A DNA stretch of 64,000 nt, taken from Arachis hypogaea. Taxonomy: Eukaryota; Streptophyta; Magnoliopsida; Fabales; Fabaceae. The stretch covers positions 42,083,419-42,147,418 of the forward strand of contig NC_092042.1 in the NCBI RefSeq assembly GCF_003086295.3. Reading direction: 5' to 3'. The notes beneath the pieces are model-generated. The model searched no databases, was not told where the DNA came from, and worked only from the letters and a program-made list of their open reading frames with translations. Made by a program: the position numbers and the translations under genes. Below, piece after piece: positions 9,930 through 22,100 of this stretch (position 1 is its first letter; every line of letters begins with the position of its first letter).

Positions 9930-11270
9930 ACATTTGGTGAGCTCCTTGTCATGGTGGCTTGTGCTTGAACTCGTCCAGGAATTCCCACCAATGTTTGTAC
10001 TTCCAGTAGCCTTTGGGGTCCCAAACTAGGCACATACAGCCTTCAAGCAAGTTAAAGCAAGTGATAGGGCCCCAAGAGTGTTGATTGCTAGAATGAATTC
10101 CGGGGTCCCAACCTTGCTTTTGCACCCGTCTTCGTGTTGATCATCATTGTTCCAACCAGGTGGCAAGCAATGTGAATTCTCAATGAAGTACCCAAGTGAC
10201 TTTCTAGACCCATTCAATCGAGCTCTACACCAATCCTTGTACTTCAACTTGGAGCATGCAACCATATTGAACCTTGCCTAATAACTCCAACCACTAACCA
10301 TCTTCCTCTTACTCTTAAAGTCACAAAGAGCTCTAAGTTGACCATCCATCTCAAGTAAACCATATTCAAGTGGGAAAGTAAAGGTCAAGGATAAGAATTT
10401 TACCCACTTGAATGTTGTATTGGATGGTAATGGCTTTGGGAGAGGTGTTTCTAAAGATCTTGTATGCTCCACTCCCTTGTGTTCTTTCTTGACAACTTCC
10501 ACCTCTTTGCAAGCTTCTTCAATTTCAACCTCTTCCTCTTGGTAGCTTTCTTTCAATTCGATCTCTTCTTCATTGCTTACCAAGGGCGTGGGAGGTTGTG
10601 CCCCTTCTTCTTTAATCTCCATCTCTTGATCAGCCTCTTCAAAGTCTTCAAGCTCCTTAGAAGGAGGCTCTATGACTTGAGGTTCCCACGGAGGTTCCGC
10701 ATCTCCTAAGTCTTCAACCACTTCCTCTTCCTAGAGTTATCTTCACTGATGGCGCTTCCCTCTTGTTCAACCTTCACTAATTCGTTAAATACTTCATCTT
10801 TAAGGGTCTCTCCTACCTCCACCTTTTGGGCCTCCTCTTGCTTCTTTTGAAGTATGAATTCGTGAAACCGATCCATTATATCCCTAAGACAATCCCTTCT
10901 CTCTTTGTGTTGGGAGCAATTGTGTTGGAATGGGGGTGATTCTATGTATGGTTCATAAGGCTCATAGGGTGGTTGGTATGATGGATATGGGTTAGGGTCA
11001 TATGGAGGCGAATGGTGGAAAGGGGCTTGTGAGTATGGTGGTTCAAAATTATGTTGAGGAGGGGGTTCATAGGCGTATGGTGGTAGTAGCTGATAATTAA
11101 AAGAGTGTTCACCATAGCCGTTATCTTGGTATGCTTCTTGGAATGGCTCTTGGTCATAGTATGTTAGTGGAGGTTGTTACCAAGAGGGTTGATCAAATTC
11201 TTGTGGCTCATCCCACCTTTGATTGTCCCATCCTTGATGCATATTCCCATTGTAATCACTATTTCCTACA
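9930..11270 (-). pseudogene. Gag-like ORF remnant of element A
   Basis: The minus strand encodes, with stops and shifts, a proline/tyrosine-rich N-terminal part (PPYDPNPYPSYQPPYEPYEPY), then an acidic Glu-rich coiled-coil (SYQEEEVEIEEACKEVEVV, 10278-10721), then a conserved C-terminal part (KWVKFLSLTF, PLEYGLLEMDGQLRALC, and after a frame break CRARLNGSRKSLGYF, ending near 9930). The same protein is better preserved in element B (53854-55326). Its place after the primer site suggests a gag-like role, but I see no recognised gag domain or zinc knuckle. Confidence 0.6.
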
Positions 11271-11427
11271 ACATAATTAGCCAAAGTTGTGCGAATTCAT
11301 AGTACTAATAGAAAATAAAAAGAAAAACTAATAAAAATAAGCAACTAATTCCTAAACTAACAAAAACTAGCAAACAACCAAAAAGCAAATATTTACAATA
11401 ACCAATAATGAGGCCCACGTTTGCAAT

Positions 11428-11445
11428 TTCCCAGCAACGGCGCCA
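11428..11445 (-). other. Primer binding site of element A (tRNA-Asp type)
   Basis: The minus strand reads tggcgccgttgctgggaa, matching the tRNA-Asp 3' complement at 16 of 18 positions. It lies three bases after the LTR end. Confidence 0.8.
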
Positions 11446-11448
11446 TTT

Positions 11449-12971
11449 TGATGAACAGATTTTTGTATGGTCTAGAATTCACAAATATATTCTCGTTGAA
11501 AGTATAGCTTCTAAACCAACAATAATCCTTTCATACAAAAATTTGGTGGTCACAAGTAACAAACCTCGGGTCATCTCTCAAAGGAATTGCAGGGAAGTGT
11601 TCTTATAATTGGTTATGTAAAGGTATATCTTGGGGTTTTTGAAATAAGAAACAAGAAATATAAATTGCAAAGGAGATCAAATGACAAAAAGAGGTCTTGG
11701 CAAGGTTTGGTGGTCAAGGATCTCTATCCTTATCACTAACCACAACATGATAATTGCAAGGATCAATCCCATTAAATCATCCTCTAACTTAGTAAAGGAA
11801 AGTCAAATGAGCTATATCAATCCAAGTCCATAAGTCTTAGCTCTCCACTAATTCAATTAGTGAGAACTAGAGTTAATGGCTCCAATCATCAATTACTTGG
11901 ACATTAGTAACTCAAGAGTTCCTAAGTTACCATGCCAAGTAAAGAACATAAAAGTCTAAATTAAAATCCTCCCAAATATTTCATCAAACACTTGGAAGGC
12001 ACAAAATAAAAACATAGGAAACTAATAAGAGAATATTAAATCTAAACAACCAATTGTAAATATAAATAAGGACAATTGAAAGAAGAAGCAATAAACATAA
12101 AATATCTCAAGTTTTATTAATAAGAAATTGAATCTAACATGAAGAGTTCATTAACTAAATTAGCAAAATAAAGTAATCAACAAAGAAAATAAATAAACTA
12201 GAATGCTTGAACAAATAAAAGTAGAAGAGAAACTAAATCAAAAGAACATTAAACCTGGATTTGAGAAGAAATAAACCTAAAACTAAGAGAAGTCCTAAAA
12301 CCTAGAGAGAGGAGAGAGAGGATATAGAAAACTACATCTAAAACCTAAAATTATGCGAATGAGTAGTATCTCTCTCATTCCTCCACTCTGCAGCATCTAA
12401 TCTGTATTTTCTGGGCCGAAAACTGGGTCAAAAATAGCCCAAAAATCGTTGGGGGCGATTTCTGATACGTACTGTACGTGCTTGTCTGCCGAACTATCCA
12501 CGTGTACGGGTGCTTTGCGCATGCGCGTCACCTTATAGCAAGGAAACTTATGCAAATTTTTTATCATTTCAAAGCCCCAGATGTTAGCTTTTCAACACGA
12601 CTAAAACCACCTCATTTGGACCTCTGTAGCTCAAGTTATGGTCAACTAAGTACGAAGAGGTCAGGCTTGACAGTTTATCAATTCCTTCAATTTCTTGTAT
12701 TCCTTCCACTTTTGCATGCTTCCTTTCCATCCTCTAAGCCATTCCTGTCCTGTAATCCTTGAAAACACTTAACACACATATCACGGCATCGAATGTTAAT
12801 AAGAGAGGATTAAAATTAGAAAAATGTAAAGTTAAAGAAGCATGTTTTCAATCGTAGCACAAAATTAGGAAGAAAAATGTAAAACATGCGATTTCTATGA
12901 ATAAGTGTGAGAATAATAGGTAAAATCTACTGACTTAAGCACAAGATAAACCGTAAAATAGCGGTTTATCA
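11449..12971 (-). repeat. 5' LTR of element A
   Basis: About 1.52 kb, TGATAAACC at 12971 to TTCATCA at 11449 on the minus strand. It contains the CpG-rich motif (12475-12530) and a purine-rich gagagag block (12300-12320) downstream of the expected transcription start. The body resembles the LTRs of element B but is clearly diverged. Confidence 0.85.
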
Positions 12972-13987
12972 ATGATCCTCCTAGAGATGAGCAACCTAGA
13001 GGCCAATGTTTGGGTTAGATGCCAGATGTTTCGGGTTTTGGCAAAGTAACTGACACGTGAGCTCACAGCTAGAAGGATAGACCTTCATCATATGCATATA
13101 TGTGCTTTGTTTGCTATGCATTAATTGGGTATGCCTAATTGATTATATCCTGCTAACTGTTGTAATTGTTACTTGAACTACTTGTTTTCTACCTGTACTT
13201 GCCTTGTCTGTTTGTTTGTCTATGTGAATTATCGGAGATGGAGGAACAGAGGAAATGTGAAACAGTTTAGATTTTAAATTAAGTTTAAGTTAGGTTGAAT
13301 AACCCTTAGAAGATCACCCATTTCTATGGTTGCTATTTAGTATTTTAAGCTTTATAACCTAAATGTCGGCGTTCTAGGATTGCCTCTGGCATTCCCAGGA
13401 CCTTATATCTTATATGCGTGGCACCTTTACCATGTTGAGAATCTCCGGTTCTCATTCTATATTGTGTTGTTATTTTTCAGATGCAGGTCGAGAGGCCCCT
13501 CACTAGGCGGAGTTTCTGCAGCGAAATGGTTTCTTTTGTGATTTCTTAACATCTTTGATATATGTATACATAGATTCTCCTTTTATATACTTGTTTATTT
13601 TGTCTCTCCTAGCGAATTATGGAAAACTATGATTTTGTTTATGTATTTCAGATTTTGGGCTGTCTATATATGTTTGTAAATATTCTCTTGCCAGCCTTGA
13701 CTTCGCAGGCTAAATCGGGAGCTAGTAATTTTGTATCCTTGACTCTCTATTTTCACTTTCTATTTGACTATACTTATGAACTTTAGCTTTCTTAGCATGC
13801 AAGTTATCTCGTTTCTTGAGCATTGCACTTTTATTTTTACGATTATTGTTTCACCTGATTTTTCAAGGCTCCTAGTTTATTATATACTTTCTGCTATTAT
13901 ATGTATATATTTTATTTTAGGGGTCGTAACACCGCACCACCTCTGTTTTACGGCTTAAGCGTAAAGCTTTGTGTAGTAGGGTGTTAG
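12972..13987 (+). repeat. LTR-like repeat X, copy 1 (3' part)
   Basis: About 1.0 kb that matches 16331-17345 closely (for example gtaactgacacgtgagctcacag and gtatacatagattctc), ending ggtagggtgtta. The left part is displaced by element A. No coding capacity is seen; the short frames here are not conserved between copies. Confidence 0.75.
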
Positions 13988-16900
13988 GACTTAGGACGAG
14001 GGTTGATGCGATGTAATGACAGCGTGACGATGCCTCGCTAGAAAGACTCCGAGTAATGATTAAAGGATGTAATACTGTTAGGTAGTCATAAAATGACGAG
14101 TTCACCTATTTTTTTGCCTATCAGAGAAGACTAATTTATCAAAGTTGGTAAGGTTGCATGGTGCATTGATCAGCCTTGTGTTATAATAATTCGAGAGTAT
14201 TAGGTATTCTGAGTCCCAAGTTGAGATTATAGTTGTGTAGGGCCCACAAACGAGTTACGCATTCTTAGGAATTACTTCAACAAGATAAATTTTAATAAAA
14301 TAATTTAGAAATGTGAATATTATATTAAATTAGGATAAAGATTATTAAAATAAGAACTTTGATACTAATTTCAAAGAATTTGACCTAAGATTGGACCGAA
14401 CAGGTCAAACCGATTGAACCGGATCCAAAATGGGCCCAAGGCCCAACTCATCCCAAAACCCTTTAATGAACCCAGCTTCCCTCTGCCTTCTTCCTCTTCA
14501 TTTATGCTGCATAATAAGAGGATAAGGGGGAATCTTTCAAACCCTAACACCACCTTCAAGCTACCATATCTTGCTAATCCGAGCTTCGATCGCCGCATTA
14601 TTCACGTCCACCGCATCGTGCTCTACGAATCCATTGGAATAGTTTCATAGGTAAGCCACAATCTCACCTTAGTTTCTCTACCCCTTTGATTTTTGAAAAT
14701 TGTGAATCTCTCTGTTGAGATTTTGTCAATTTTGGTATTCTAGGTTCGATTTAGCTTGCGGAGCTTATTGGGCTAGGGTTGTTTTGTCTGTGGGTGCGAT
14801 GAGGATCACTAACCCTAGTCGATTTCTTGATTTAGTATGTTAGATATTGAATTTGTGTGTATATGTATTATATATATGAATTAGGTTTGTGCATATGTAA
14901 TTGGAGCTTGAGTTGTGAATATTGGGATCTTGGTGGAGTTTGGGAGACTTTTCCTTGGAGACTTTGAACTTTAAGGATTGTTTTTGGTGCCTTGGGGGTG
15001 TCTCGGTAAATACGTGGAAATTGGCCAAGGTATGGTTTAGGTTTCTCGTATTTAACATATAATAATGTCTTGTGAAAACTCAGGCTAGAGAACCGTAGGA
15101 TAGGTTGGAAAGATTATGTAGGATGGATGCTTAGTATTAATGGTATTGATTAATGATATAAGTGAATTATGTGTTCGTGATCATGGTTATAGTGAAAATA
15201 TATGCTATTGGGTGTTTAGACAATGTTTGACAAGTTGGTGTTATTGATTATATATGCATGATAGAATGTTGATTACTTTATCGATGAAAGTGAGGAACTT
15301 AGGGTGTGAATTGAGTAAAGCTAAAGCATGATGGGTTGTGATATAATAAGTGGATGGTAATGTTCTATTAGAAAGCTATGATATGTGTTTGTGCTGAATA
15401 TATGTATAAGAGGTGGGAATTGAGTTTGATTTTAATGAAATTGAGGTTTTCAGCTTTGGGAAAAATTGATTTTTGGCCGAAATTTGGCAAGCGATAACTT
15501 GTCTTCCAAACCCCCAAATTGTTTCAAATTTTTTTATATGAGAATTGGGTTCGTGAAGTTTACACCATTCGAAAAACGGATAAAAAATGTTTAAAAACGA
15601 AAATGTTATGCGCGTCGAAAGTTTGGGGTTTTAAATGGTAAATCTGCAGACACCCTTATACATTGATTACATTCTGTTTAAAATGGTATGCATACACCCT
15701 TATGCGCATTGATTACATTCTATTTGGTACCTATGCGTACACATACATGTGCATGCATACGCATAGTACCCAGAAAATGGTTTTCACGTACACATACAAG
15801 GGCCATATGCATGCATTCTATTCTGTCCAGCATACGTGCGTACGTATACCCCTGTTTTTCAGCAAATGGATATTTTGTGTTTTAAAGCTATTTTTAACCC
15901 TCCAAACCTCTATTTTTACACTTTTAGCCCCAGATCATAGTAGTAACTCTAGTAGTAAGTTGAAGGTAGGAAATAGAAGTAACTTAGAGATGAAGTAAAG
16001 GTTGAAAATGATGAGATTCGGGATGAATGTGTGTGGCCGGAATGGTCGAGATATGTGTTTGGTCGAGATGGTCGAGATATGCATGTTAACTTGAAAATGT
16101 GTTTGGATGGCAAGTTGAGGACGGAAGTTCCCTCTCTTGTCGTGATGTGGATGTGGGGAAGGTGGAAAGGCACTCTCCTTTGTATTGTTTACCCCACATT
16201 CTTCTCTGGTTGCAAGGTGGAAAGGCACACTCCTTCGATATGGAAAAGCACTCTCTTTATATATCCATCTTCAGGAGAAAGTGGAAAGGCACACTCTTTC
16301 GATGTGGAAAGGCACTCTCCTTCGTTTATGATCCTCCTGCTGATGCGCAACCTAGAGACCAATGTCTGGGTTAGCTACCAGATGTGTCGGATTCTGGCAA
16401 AGTAACCGACACGTGAGCTCACAGCTAATAGGATAGATATTCATCATATGCATATATGTGCTTTGTTTGCTATGCGTTAATTGGGTATGCCTAATTGATT
16501 ATATTATGCTAACTGTTATAATTGTTACTTGAACTACTTGTTTTCTACCTATGCTTGCCTTGTCTGTTTGTTTGTCTATGCGAATTATCGGAGATGGAGG
16601 AACAGAGGAAAGGTGAAACAATTTAGTGTTTAAATTAAGTTTAAGTTAGATTGAATAACCCTTAGAAGATCACCCTCTCTATGGTTGTTGTTTAGTATTT
16701 TAAGCTTTATAACTTAAGTGTCAGCGTTCTAGGATTGCCTCTGGTATTCCCAGGGCCTTATATCCTATATGCGTGGCACCTTTACCATGCTGAGAATCTC
16801 TGGTTCTCATTCCATACTGTGTTGTTATTTTTCAGATGCAGGTTGAGAGGCCCCTGGCTAGGCGTCTAGAGTTTTTACAGCAAAATGGTTTCATTTAGGA

Positions 16901-17345
16901 TTTCTTTAGATCTTTGATATATGTATACATAGATTCTCTTTTTATATACTTGTTTATTTTATCCCTCCTAAAGGATTATGGAGAACTAGGTTTTTGTTTA
17001 TGTATTTCAGATTTTGGGCTGTGTATATATGTATGTAAATATTCTCTGGCCAGCCTTGGCATCGCAGGCTGAGTCAGGAGCTAGTTATTTTGTATCCTTG
17101 ACTCTCTATTCTCACTTTCTGTTTAACTAAACTCATGAACTTTAGCTTTCTTAGCACGCAACTTATCTCGTTTCTTGAGTTGTGTTTTTATTTTCGCGAT
17201 TTTTGTTTCACCTGATTTTTCAAGGCTCCTAGTTTATTATATTCTTTCTGCTATTATATGTATATATTTTCTTTTAGGGGTCGCAACACCACACCACCTC
17301 TGTTTTACGGCTTAAGCGTAAAGCTCTGTATGGTAGGGTGTTACA
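13982..17345 (+). repeat. LTR-like repeat X, copy 2
   Basis: Begins tgttaggactt directly after copy 1 and ends ggtagggtgttaca, giving TG...CA termini. Contents: a GC-rich leader-like part (14400-14660, with ggcccaaggccc), a long AT-rich middle, a CpG-type palindromic stretch (15655-15850), a short tandem array (16158-16325) and the 1-kb end shared with copy 1. Related, more decayed copies lie at 41757-43435 (minus) and 44460-44729 (plus). I read it as a long LTR, probably of a gypsy element, but no internal coding region, primer site or TSD is visible. Transcription strand is uncertain. Confidence 0.55.
16158..16325 (+). repeat. Short tandem array gtggaaaggcac in repeat X
   Basis: About five imperfect copies of a unit with core gtggaaaggcac(a)ctc, partly with tttcgatatgg spacers. 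The block is absent from the visible part of copy 1, which begins just after the corresponding point. Confidence 0.6.
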
Positions 17346-17561
17346 TCTATCATGCATCATGTCTATAGAGAGATTATTTACATATAGATCTCGTTTGACC
17401 ACCTCATGGATAGTATTCTGAGGTCTTTCTCTGCCTTTCACTCCTTGTCCATCTTCCATCTCATCCACCCTCCTGATTGGATGCTCTATCGATCTTCTTC
17501 TCACATGTCGAAACCACCTGAGACGCGATTCTACCATCTTTTCCACCATAGGTGCTACTCT

Positions 17562-17608
<47 letters not shown>

Positions 17609-18537
17609 ATCTTCGTTCCTTATTCTATCTAATCGTGTATGACCACTCATCCATCTCAATATTTTCATCTCTGCCACACTTAACTTATGTTTATGGTCCC
17701 CTTTGGCCGTCCAACACTCTATACCATAAACCATAGTCGGTATGATAGTAGTGCGACAGAGTTTACCTTTAAGTTTTAAAGGTATTTTTTTGTCACATAT
17801 GAAACCAAATACACTCTGCCATTTTGACCAACCTACTTGGATCCTATGATTTACATCCTGTTCAATCTCTCCATTATCCTGTATGATGCACCTAAGATAC
17901 TTAAAACATTTAACTTTTCGTAGGATATTTTCAACAATCTTTACCTCTGTATTAGAGTTTTTCTTTTGGCGGTGGAACTTCCATTTCATATATTCCCTTG
18001 ACTCTCCCAAAAGGACGATATCATCGTCAAAAATCATGCACCATAGCACAGCCTCTTGGATATTCTCTGTGAGTACTTCCAAGACTAATGTGAAAAGGTA
18101 TGGACTTAAGAATGATCCCTGGTGTAATCCTATACCAATAGAAAATTTCTCTGTCACGCCACCTTGAGTCTTCATGCTAGTTGTAGCTCCATTATACATG
18201 TCTTTAATTGCAAGAATATATGTGATCCTTACTCTCTTCCTTTCCAAAACCATCTATAAGACCTCCCTTGGTACCCTATTGTACGCTTTTTCCAAATCAA
18301 TAAACACCATATATAGATCCCTTTTATTACTACGATACCTCTCCATCATCCTTCTTAACAAGTATGTAGCATTAGTGGTGGATCTATCTGGAATAAAACC
18401 AAATTAGTTCTGTTACTTGTGTCTCTTGTCCCATCCTTTGTTCTATCACCATTTTCTATAACTTCATAGTGTGGATCATGAGCTTGATCTCTCTATAGTT
18501 TCTATAACTCTGTATATCCCCCTTATTCTTGTAAATC
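17346..18537 (-). pseudogene. RTE-type LINE, RT C-terminal half (split by Tat-2)
   Basis: Minus-strand reverse transcriptase remnant. Starting at the Tat-2 boundary it reads YKNKGDIQSYRNYREIKLM, then after several stops AYILAIKDMYNGATTSMKTQGG, GIGLHQGSFLSPYLFTLVL and the catalytic box as FDDDIVLL, where FADDIVL is usual. Further on are YLRCIIQDNGEIEQDVNHRI and LRWFRHVRRRSIEHPIRRVD, the thumb and C-terminal tail of RTE-clade LINEs. A short deletion after GESRE and many stops show it is dead. It joins 27971-29599 once Tat-2 is removed. Its 3' end abuts repeat X at 17345. Confidence 0.88.
17564..17605. repeat. (CT)n microsatellite inside LINE coding sequence
   Basis: About 20 CT units. On the minus strand it encodes alternating Arg-Glu immediately after GHTRLDRIRNEDIRE, where the LINE normally encodes RERVG, so the tract grew from a GAGAGAG codon pair. 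Confidence 0.9.
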
Positions 18538-18542
18538 GATAC

Positions 18543-19071
18543 TGTTCATGCCCTGGGTCGAGCTGAATGACCCGGGCTAATTGAAGACAAGTCAACCGAC
18601 CTCTTCAGTCAGGATTACCCGACCTCTTCTCAAAGAGCTCGGCCAAATCGCCAGAAGAGCCCAAAGAGGGCCAAAATGAAGGAACACGACCCAAGTCCAA
18701 AGGCAGCCCAAGCCTAGAAGGATAAGGGCGGTTCCCTTAAAGATAAGATGACTCCGCTCAAAGATAAGATAAGATAACTCTTATCTCCAGAAAAGATCAC
18801 TCTACAACATTATAAATACACTAGAGCACCCAGGTATAACTTACACTCTGATTCTACTAAAAACCTGTTTAATACCCTTGCTAACTTAAGCATCGGAGTC
18901 CCTTGCAGGTACCACCACCCTCTGGTGACGAAGGATCAGCACCACCACCAAGTCCAACAAAGTCTGACACAGCGGCTCCGGCCACCATCATCAAGTCGGA
19001 CACAACAACTCTGACCAGTACAGAAGATCTCGTCTGAGATTGACCTACAATTTCAGGTAACCCTTGGAACA
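18543..19071 (+). repeat. 5' LTR of Tat-2
   Basis: TGTTCATGCCC to CTTGGAACA, 529 bp. TATA box tataaata at 18811, GATA-type repeats at 18755-18785. Confidence 0.93.
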
Positions 19072-19112
19072 TTAGCGTCATTTCCGGGGAACCTGGAAGT
19101 CATCCCATCATC

Positions 19113-22100
19113 ATGGCAGACAACCTTAACAACGACCATAACTCAGATCTAGAAAATAGAACGCCGTAGAAGGACACGGACACTACACCAAAGGAAACGT
19201 CTCAACCAAACGGAGACAAGAACTCACCAAACACACAAATCCTGGAGGTACTTCAAGCTCAACAAGATCGTCTCAAACAACTCGAAAAGGAAGCTTAGCA
19301 CCAATGAGAAGCCAAGAAGGACCTTCGAAGGAAAACTAGGCAACGTAAACAGTTGAAAGACAAACTCTTAAAACTTGAAGCAGATCTAAAATCCAAGACT
19401 ACTCGATCCAATCATGAAGATAACCCCCGCAAAGATCAAGACCCATTCACCAAAGAAATTATGAAAGCCAAGGTCCTAAAGGACTTCAAGGCTCCCGACA
19501 TGACCCCATATGATGGCACATCAGATCTAAGTCATCATCTCAGTAATTTCAGAAGTAGAATGTATCTCACTGATGCCTCAAATGCAATTCGATGCAAAGC
19601 CTTCCCAACTACCTTAACCAAGATGGTAATTAAATGGTTCGACAGCCTGCCCCCAAGGTCCATCTCAAGCTTTGACGACTTAACTGGAAAGTTTCTTGCC
19701 AGATTCTCCATCCAAAAGGACAAAACCAAGCACGCCCCAAGTTTACTAGGGATCAAATAAGGAGATCGGGAAAGTCTTCGCAACTAGATGGAAAGATTTA
19801 ACAAAGCATGTCTGGATATACAAAGTCTACCAACTGAAGCAGCCATTATGGGTATCATCAATGGCCTATGAGAAGGACCTTTTAGTCACTCCATATCAAA
19901 GAAACATCCCACATCTCTAAATGAAGTGCAAGAACGAGCAGAGAAGTATATCAACATGGAGGAAAACTCTCGACTAGGGAAAACCTCAAAATCCGGATCT
20001 TTTTACTCCTCCCGAGATAAGGATAGAGAGTCCAAGAAAAAAGAAGATCAGCATGGAGAGAAGATTAAAAAATACCACAACTACACCCCCTCTCCGGGTG
20101 TCTTTTGTGGAAGTATACCGAGAAGTATGCCACACTGAAAAGATCCCACCACCTCGCCCACTTAAAAGCAAAAAAGGGGGAGGAAATCGGACGGAATACT
20201 GCGAATACCACCGAATTTATGGACATCCCACTAACGAGTGTTTTGACTTGAAAAATGTCGTAGAAAAATTGGTAAGAGAGGGGAAACTAGATCGGTACCT
20301 AGACAATAAGACAGATGAGCCAAGAAAGAGAAGAAGAAATGAAGAGGTAGGACAAACTGAACGACCACCTCGTACCCCGGAGAGACATGTTCACATGATA
20401 CATGGAAGATTCGTGAGAGGAGGAATCTCCAAATCATCTCGCAAAAGATACCTCAAAGAAGTATATCACGTCGAGGGAAGATAAGGAGCGCCCTACCTCC
20501 CTACTATTACTTTCACTAAAGAGGACGCAGTTGGCGTCATCTCGGGACATGACGATCCCATGGTCATCACTATCATATTGGCCAACGCTACTCTCCACCG
20601 CACACTGGTGGACCAAGGAAGCTCGGCTGACATCTTGTTCAAAATTGCCTTTGCCAAACTTGGCCTAGAGGAAAAGGAGCTCAGAGCATATCCGAACAGT
20701 TTATTCGGACTAGGAGACACTCCAATCCAACCACTTGGATACATCTCACTACACACAACCTTCGGAAAAGGAAACCGGTCAAGGACGCTCAACATAGACT
20801 ACATTGTGGTTGACGTAAGTTCAGGCTATAATGCTCTGATAGGTCGGACAACGCTAAATCAGCTCGCCGCGGTAGTCTCGACTCCACATCTATGCATGAA
20901 GTTTCTAACTACAGAAGGGATCGCTACGATAAAAGGAGACCAGAAAACAGCGCGCCGCTGTTACAACAAAAGTCTGAACCTCAGAGGCAAAGGAGAAGAA
21001 ATCCATACCATCGAACTCGGGGGAGTTCGAGGTCGGGATAAACTTTGTCCACACCCTGAAGGCAAGATAGAGAAAGTCCAGATCGGAGATGTCCCAGATA
21101 AAACAACCAATATTGGCGTAATCCTAAAAGGAAGTGCAAAGGAGTCCCTCATACGGTTCCTAAAAGATAATGTCGACCTCTTCGCATGGAAGTCCGCAGA
21201 CATGCCGGGCATAGATCCAAAGCTAATGTGCCACAAGTTGGCAGTGTATCTAGTATCTTGACCAGTACAACAGAGGCATAGAAAGCTTGATCAGAAAGAT
21301 CCCAAGCTATGGTGGAACAGGTACAAGCCTTACTAGAGGCAGGATTCATCAGAGAAATCAAGTACCCACTATGGCTAGCCAACGTCGTCTTGGTGAAAAA
21401 ATCAAATAGGAAGTGGCAGATGTGCACAGACTACACCGATCTCAACAAAGCTTGCCAACAAGATCCTTATCCACTCCCAAGTATCGACGTTCTTGTGGAT
21501 GCCTCCTCCGGATATAAATACCTCTTGTTCATGGATGCCTATTCGGGATACAATCAAATCCCGATATACCTACCTGATCAAGAAAAAACCTCTTTCTTGA
21601 CTCCAAAGGTAAACTACTACTACATCTTCATGACATTCGAACTCAAAAATGTAGGAGCCACTTATCAAAGGTTAATGAATAAAGTCTTCGCAGACCATGT
21701 CGGGAAACTCATGGAGGTATATATGGACGACATGTTAGTAAAAACACAAAGCGAGGAATCATTACTGTCCGATCTCGCCCAAGTATTAAGTACCATGAGA
21801 AAGCATGGCATGCGACTTAACCCTACAAAATGCACCTTCGCAGTAGAAGCTAGCAAATTCTTGGGTTTCAGGCTCACACAAAGAGGAATCGAAGCAAACC
21901 CAGACAAGTGTCGGGCCATACTCGATATGAAAAGCCCGACCTGTGTCAAAGAAGTGCAACAGCTCAACGGGCGACTGGCAGCCTTGTCCAGATTTCTAGC
22001 CGGATCAGCCATAAGATCTCTCCCCTTCTACACCACACTAAGGAAAGGAAAGAAGTTCGAATGGACACCAGAGTGCGAGCAAGCCTTCCAGGATTTCAAA

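Larger units (their letters stand above)
6825..12971 (-). mobile_element. Non-autonomous LTR retrotransposon A (3' LTR interrupted)
   Basis: Minus-strand element: 5' LTR 11449-12971, tRNA-Asp-type primer site 11428-11445, gag-like ORF remnant about 9930-11270, a long non-coding part with a CpG-rich block, a polypurine tract, and the start of the 3' LTR (7252 downward). The 3' LTR is cut at 6825 by Tat-1. No protease, reverse transcriptase, RNase H or integrase is present. The layout matches element B point by point, so A and B are two copies of one family that lacks pol. It lies in repeat X: the target ttatgatcctcct is seen uninterrupted at 16327-16340, so atgat (12972-12976) is the probable TSD. 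Confidence 0.85.
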
